Shown here: piece after piece, positions 59,890-64,000 of the stretch
How positions within the stretch are numbered: position 1 is the first letter of the stretch
Layout of the letters: the number at the start of each line of letters is the position of its first letter
Source of the DNA: Anaeromassilibacillus sp001305115
Lineage (GTDB): Bacteria; Bacillota; Clostridia; Oscillospirales; Acutalibacteraceae
NCBI GenBank assembly: GCA_042854365.1
Contig: AP031437.1
Location: forward strand, 2,232,001-2,296,000
Direction of reading: 5' to 3'
Length of the DNA stretch: 64,000 bases
Notes under the pieces: generated by a model
Told to the model about the DNA's origin: nothing
Seen by the model: only the letters and a program-made list of their open reading frames with translations
Database searches by the model: none
Program-made: the position numbers and the translations under genes

Positions 59890-60333
59890 TTAATCACCGC
59901 CTGCCCGGTTCCTATCGGTAAATACAGTCATGTAAAGGGTCGTCCCCTCCCCAACCTTGGTATCTATGTCTAGGATATCGGAGTATTTTTTGATATTCGG
60001 GAGACCCATCCCTGCGCCAAATCCTAAGGAGCGCACATTATCCGGCGCTGTGGACCATCCCTCCTGCATGGCTTTACTCAGATCTTTGATCCCAGGGCCA
60101 TGATCCTCTAAAATCACATAGATTTTGTCCGAGTCGATCTCCACATGCGCCGTGCCGCCGCCTGCATGGATGACCATATTGATTTCCCCTTCGTACATGG
60201 CGATAGCCACGCGGCGGATGACATCCGCATCGTAACCGATTTTTTTCAACTTCCTCTTGACATCGCTGGAAGCCGCGCCAGCCTGGGTAAAATCGTCCCC
60301 CGGTACTACATAATCAAACGACAGGGCGCTCAT
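59890..60333 (-). CDS. RsbW-like serine kinase/anti-sigma ATPase
   Basis: A 147-residue HATPase_c_2 domain: VAIAMYEGEINMVIHAGGG (N-box), LEDHGPGI (G1) and GFGAGMGLPNIKK (G2). It resembles anti-sigma factor kinases. Only 3 nt separate it from the hydrogenase-like gene, implying that the kinase responds to that sensor. No anti-anti-sigma partner is visible nearby. Confidence 0.85.
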   Translation of the reverse strand: MSALSFDYVVPGDDFTQAGAASSDVKRKLKKIGYDADVIRRVAIAMYEGEINMVIHAGGGTAHVEIDSDKIYVILEDHGPGIKDLSKAMQEGWSTAPDNVRSLGFGAGMGLPNIKKYSDILDIDTKVGEGTTLYMTVFTDRNRAGGD

Positions 60334-60680
60334 TGCACTTCACTTCCCCCTGACAAGCCGTTGGTGTAGAGCAGTCCGCAGGCAGTAAACATGCGGTAGG
60401 GGGTTTTCAGCACGGTAATCCCCTTTTCTTGAGCCAGTTCTAATACAGTATCATCAATCTCCTTTCCCCGGACAAAAATGATGCAGTGCATGTCCATCAT
60501 CTCCGCCGTCCGCACAACCTGTGGGTTCGTCAGGCCCGTGAGCAGCACGGATTGGTCCTTGACAAAGGCCAGCACGTCGCTCATCATATCGCTTCCGCAC
60601 GCCGTACGAACCTCTGTATCGAGGTCTCCCTCTACCAGGACATCCGCCTTTAAAATCTGTACTACGTCGCGTACCTTCAT
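60330..60680 (-). CDS. DRTGG-domain protein (first)
   Basis: A 116-residue DRTGG-type protein: MKVRDVVQILKADVLVEGDL, VRTACGSDMMSDVLAF and a C-terminal half with FVRGKEIDDTVLELA. First gene of the regulatory operon; its ATG follows GGGAGG and its end overlaps the kinase by 4 nt. The Asp-Arg-Thr-Gly-Gly loop itself is replaced, so ligand binding may differ. Confidence 0.78.
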   Translation of the reverse strand: MKVRDVVQILKADVLVEGDLDTEVRTACGSDMMSDVLAFVKDQSVLLTGLTNPQVVRTAEMMDMHCIIFVRGKEIDDTVLELAQEKGITVLKTPYRMFTACGLLYTNGLSGGSEVQ

Positions 60681-60748
60681 AGAACGTTCCTCCCGTTTCA
60701 TGATTCACAATGTTTTTAAATACTCTACAATAAAATTTATGCATTTTC

Positions 60749-60777
60749 ATTATAACATATCACAGAAACGGAAACAA
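60749..60777 (-). promoter_or_regulatory. Promoter of the hydrogenase regulatory operon
   Basis: Minus-strand TTGTTT (60777-60772), 17-nt spacer, TATAAT (60754-60749). Confidence 0.65.
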
Positions 60778-60806
60778 CCGGCCAGACAAAAGATCGAGAA
60801 TAAAAA

Positions 60807-60839
60807 ATACCCTCCTCTAAGTTTTTCAGAGGAGGGTAT
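60807..60839 (-). terminator. Terminator of the secreted-protein operon
   Basis: A 12-bp stem (60807-60818 with 60828-60839) read on the minus strand into TTTTTTA. Confidence 0.9.
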
Positions 60840-60881
60840 CTCGATCAATCCAATGTTACGAACCCAGGAAAAATAATGTTA

Positions 60882-61841
60882 TCAGAAAAATCCGCCGATA
60901 GACACTGGCTTTACCGTAAATGTCACTTCAGAGGGATCAAATCCATTTTGTTTCGAGTAATTCACCGTGTGGGACTGCTCCTGCGGCTCCAGGATATATC
61001 CGTTTTCCGCTAAATAACCCCGCACATCATCCGTACCAATTGTAAGTTCTCCCTCGGAGTCTGCCGTGTAAGGGAGGGTCAATTCCTCCACGCGGGTTCC
61101 ATTGTCGGTAAAATAGATGGATAATTCCTGTGGTCCCGTCTGTAAGGGCTTCACCGTAAATACCACCTCAGAAGGCTCAAACACATCCTTGCCAGAGGAG
61201 TCCACCGTATAATTTACCGTATGGGACTGCCCCTGCGGATCAAGAACGTAACCATTTTCCGCCAAGTATGCCTGTACATCCGCCTCGTCAATGGTAAACT
61301 CTCCGTAGGAAGAGGGACGGTACGAGTAAGATAACCCTTCTACACGGTTTCCATCCTTGTCCTCAAAATATGCGTAGAACGTAGGAGTGACTTTATTGAG
61401 TGAAAAATATTTGGATACGGGAGCATTTCCTGTAGCAGGCGCCGTGTATTCTATGCACAAAGGACTCGGCCGTCCATTCCGGATAACCGCATACTGTGGA
61501 ACACGATCAAATCCGGATAAGCCCTCGATGCCTGTGGCGTCCTCTAAGGAGTCATATTGCCAGCCATAGCTGAGGCCAATCGATGGGATTTTTTGCCCGT
61601 TCACATGGAGGACCCAGGCATAATCATATGGATAGGCGGGATCCGTCGTCCACTTATATTCCACTGTGACCGTTTGACCGCAGGGAACCCACAAATATCC
61701 CACCGTCTTAAACCCGCCGTCATTAATTCGATATTCCACCTGATATTTCCCGTCGATCGAATAATCATACGCGGAAGCCACCGACGAAATACAAAACAAC
61801 ATACATGCCGCCAAAAGAAGGGCGAACAGCCTCTTTTTCAT
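60882..61841 (-). CDS. Secreted protein with two MucBP-like repeats
   Basis: A 319-residue exported protein: signal peptide ending ...SSVASA, no lipobox or membrane anchor. Residues ~155-225 and ~235-310 are a repeat pair, each with YLAENGY, LxPQxQSHTVNY and PSEVxFTVKP. A related unit sits in the middle of the protein encoded upstream (61861-63711). The pattern resembles MucBP/bacterial Ig-like adhesin modules. Two genes, 19 nt apart, probably act together at the surface. Confidence 0.7.
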   Translation of the reverse strand: MKKRLFALLLAACMLFCISSVASAYDYSIDGKYQVEYRINDGGFKTVGYLWVPCGQTVTVEYKWTTDPAYPYDYAWVLHVNGQKIPSIGLSYGWQYDSLEDATGIEGLSGFDRVPQYAVIRNGRPSPLCIEYTAPATGNAPVSKYFSLNKVTPTFYAYFEDKDGNRVEGLSYSYRPSSYGEFTIDEADVQAYLAENGYVLDPQGQSHTVNYTVDSSGKDVFEPSEVVFTVKPLQTGPQELSIYFTDNGTRVEELTLPYTADSEGELTIGTDDVRGYLAENGYILEPQEQSHTVNYSKQNGFDPSEVTFTVKPVSIGGFF

Positions 61842-61860
61842 ACCATCCAGCTCCTTTTCC

Positions 61861-63711
61861 TTATTCGATCGTACCTATATTCAGGCAAACGTCCAAACCA
61901 TTTTTGTAGTCTTCCCCCACTGGAGCTGAAACAATGGGCGTTTCCTGTGTCCCTCCAACAGTTTTTGTATTTCGAATGGTTCCTGTATTCATGGTAACCA
62001 AGCCCGCATTATATGTACTGCCTCTTACATTGGCGCCGCTTTCTGGAGCAGATACCTGACAGTTTTCAATCAATCCCGCGTTGAAGCAAGCCAAGCCTCC
62101 ATTGTTGAAGAACATGTTAATATCATCATAAAGCGCTAAAATAATGTCTTCGTCACTTAAATCCGGATTGATTTTCCCCTGGAAGGTTGTATTCCGAATA
62201 GCCGCTCCTGCGGTATTTTGGAAAACAATTCCGCCAAAATCGATATTCTTCCCTTTATTTTGCTCGTTTGCCTCCAACACACCGTTGATCGTGCCGTAAG
62301 AAATACAATCCTCAATTGTACCGCCATTGATTGCTGCAATCGTACCGCAATTGTTTCCTGTGGTATAAATCACGCTATCTGACGCAATGGTGAGGTTTTT
62401 CAAAGTGCCTGTATTTGTGGCCAACAGGCCTAAATGATCTCCGCCTTGGATCGTGTAACTTACGGAATGCTTAACCCCCTGATATTCCCCATTCAAGCTG
62501 CCGCTGAAGGATTCAATCGGCGTATACTCACCCAAGGCGATGTCTGCGCCCAGAACGAAGTGCTTGTCTCTGTAGTTTCGGATTTTATTGAACTGCTCCG
62601 CATTCATAATCAGGAAAGGATTCTCCTCGGAACCATCGCCTCCTGCAAAATCCGTGTTTATTTTTTCCACCAAGAATGTAATACTTTCGGGATTTACACC
62701 TTCGCTGTTAACAGTAACCTGCTGGGCCTTCTGTCCCTCTACAAACTGATAACCTTCCGGAGCAGTCAAATCTCCCGTAGAAACATCATATACCTTCTGC
62801 TCTGTACCGAGCTCATATTCAATTGGCGTAAACGTAGCTTCTGCGTCCTGTGGATCGGAAAAATGAATGGTTACCGTATAGGGATCTGCCGCAGGAGTAG
62901 AACTATCGCCGCCTTCATCTGGATTCCCACCTTCATCTGTATCCACTTGATAGGCATTCAGAGTCAGTAACCCATGATAGTGTTTCCCCTGATAGAGATT
63001 GTCCACGGTTTCTGGCAGATATCCCGCGAGGACATATGTCGCATTTTCCCCGGCTGGAATCACCGCGGTGGTATATGTATGATACTCTGTACCGGCATTC
63101 TTTGCCTTTTGTCCGGTGGGGTTCGCCTTGGAATCATCATAGAGCTTATTCAGATTCACATTCTCAATTTTTGTCCAACCATCGGCAGTATGTTTGTAAA
63201 CAAAAATTTTGAGAACATCCTGAAGCTTATTCTCACAAACCGGTTGATCTGGCGTCGAGGGAGTCATTGTACCATTTGCCAGATCTTCTGGTTCAAACTG
63301 TGCCTCCCCTTCTTTACAGGCGGCGCCTAAGTCCATAGAGAGCTGAACCTTCGTGGGCAATGTTCCACGATTTTGAATGGTGACCGGCTTAAAATATGCC
63401 GGGATATTCTCCTCTGGATAGTTCTCTGGGTTTTGACTGTTGTTGGTCAGCGCATTGTCTCCACCGTCGCTGACAAATTCTTTATAAAAATTTTCGTACA
63501 GCATCGGGCGTAGATTTTTGAATTCCATCGGCTCAGTGGTTGTAAATCCGTCATCGCCCGGATTGACCTCAATGTCCAAAATACCAGCCTCGAAATTGCC
63601 GCTTACTTTTTCGGTATCCGTAAACCATGCCATTGTACCGCCCATCAACAGGCTGAGCACCAATAATACCGAAATGGCTGAAAGAATGACTCTGCTTCGT
63701 TTCGCTTTCAT
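61861..63711 (-). CDS. TasA/camelysin-type SipW-dependent surface protein with GLUG-like beta-helix
   Basis: A 616-residue exported protein. The N-terminus has a hydrophobic signal then GGTMAWFTDTEKVSGNF and ILDIEVNP, the hallmark of TasA/CalY fibre proteins processed by the SipW signal peptidase. Residues ~265-350 form one MucBP-like unit. Residues ~355-616 contain repeated short strands with NTGTLKNLTI, NGGTIEDCISYG, NAGLIENCQVS and MNTGTIRNT, as in GLUG right-handed beta-helices. The protein ends at a repeat, so a partner may cap it. RBS GGAGGTG. Confidence 0.78.
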   Translation of the reverse strand: MKAKRSRVILSAISVLLVLSLLMGGTMAWFTDTEKVSGNFEAGILDIEVNPGDDGFTTTEPMEFKNLRPMLYENFYKEFVSDGGDNALTNNSQNPENYPEENIPAYFKPVTIQNRGTLPTKVQLSMDLGAACKEGEAQFEPEDLANGTMTPSTPDQPVCENKLQDVLKIFVYKHTADGWTKIENVNLNKLYDDSKANPTGQKAKNAGTEYHTYTTAVIPAGENATYVLAGYLPETVDNLYQGKHYHGLLTLNAYQVDTDEGGNPDEGGDSSTPAADPYTVTIHFSDPQDAEATFTPIEYELGTEQKVYDVSTGDLTAPEGYQFVEGQKAQQVTVNSEGVNPESITFLVEKINTDFAGGDGSEENPFLIMNAEQFNKIRNYRDKHFVLGADIALGEYTPIESFSGSLNGEYQGVKHSVSYTIQGGDHLGLLATNTGTLKNLTIASDSVIYTTGNNCGTIAAINGGTIEDCISYGTINGVLEANEQNKGKNIDFGGIVFQNTAGAAIRNTTFQGKINPDLSDEDIILALYDDINMFFNNGGLACFNAGLIENCQVSAPESGANVRGSTYNAGLVTMNTGTIRNTKTVGGTQETPIVSAPVGEDYKNGLDVCLNIGTIE

Positions 63712-64000
63712 TTCTTCTGCACCTCCGTGTTTGGGACAGATTCTAATTTCTGTCCATTAAATCCTAAATATAAGACTATAATCTGTGAACTCTGCCTATT
63801 CTCAGATCACCCTAATTATAAGCATTTGAGAATCGTATTTATAGACATATTTCCTCTGATTATTTTTATATTTTATGATTCTTTTATATTGGAATTAGAT
63901 ATATAGTTAATCCATAACAATTTATAAAATGCTATAATTAATTTTATATTGGCTCTATATAAGTGAAAAATATGTACTTCCCAGAATTTTTTAAAAATGG
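63712..64000. other. AT-rich upstream region of the TasA-type gene
   Basis: About 290 bases to the window edge. Apart from the ribosome-binding site GGAGGTG I see no confident promoter, riboswitch or gene. Confidence 0.5.

Overview
The window looks like chromosome of an anaerobic, endospore-forming Gram-positive bacterium of the Clostridia, most likely Oscillospirales/Ruminococcaceae-like. The evidence is the cotJ spore-coat operon and a YtvI-type membrane protein (sporulation), a rubredoxin/flavodiiron O2-scavenging pair, type III glutamine synthetase, a trimeric HydABC [FeFe]-hydrogenase with Fe-S/ATPase/DRTGG satellite genes, frequent TTG/GTG starts after strong AGGAGG sites, and a bacterial RNase P RNA. 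This is inferred from gene content; no 16S gene is present.

Layout. 1-12.3 kb: a tightly overlapping plus-strand surface-polysaccharide operon (GT4, GT2, HAD/COG5610-type proteins, Wzm/Wzt-like ABC exporter, two polysialyltransferase-like GT-B enzymes, a KdsB-like CMP-sugar synthetase and an aldolase fusion). It closes with a strong terminator. 12.3-23.5 kb: small XRE regulator, initiator tRNA-fMet, a cohesin/cadherin-like surface protein, a Ca2+-type P-ATPase, PAP2 phosphatase, rubredoxin, a structured RNA candidate and the flavodiiron protein. 23.5-35.6 kb: a YtrA-type GntR/ABC operon, YtvI, an XRE regulator followed by a structured RNA candidate, nicotinate phosphoribosyltransferase, rnpB, glnN with an attenuator-like leader, an MltG-like protein and an MprF-like membrane protein.

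35.7-40.1 kb holds the most striking feature. The cotJA-cotJB-cotJC operon is interrupted inside cotJC by a 3.1-kb element that encodes a large serine recombinase next to its right end. Joining the flanks at the shared GGACC restores, in frame, a 199-residue CotJC. The element therefore looks like a miniature skin-type intervening element that could be excised in the mother cell during sporulation. Its cargo is a Mn-type superoxide dismutase, three short acidic paralogues and a small divergent gene that could be the directionality factor.

40.1-44.3 kb: an integrase remnant abutting trxB, a decayed stretch, a DUF1292 gene and a probable 6S-like RNA. 44.3-52.1 kb: tandem DegV genes, an Rrf2 regulator, and a minus-strand pyrC-pyrF-pyrK-pyrD-phosphatase-ruvX operon. 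52.3-60.8 kb: the hydrogenase locus, with catalytic HydABC downstream and a probable sensory/regulatory module upstream. 60.8-64 kb: two secreted proteins, one with a TasA/camelysin-type N-terminus.

Starts were chosen from ribosome-binding sites and family alignments remembered, not computed; all functional calls are homology by eye.
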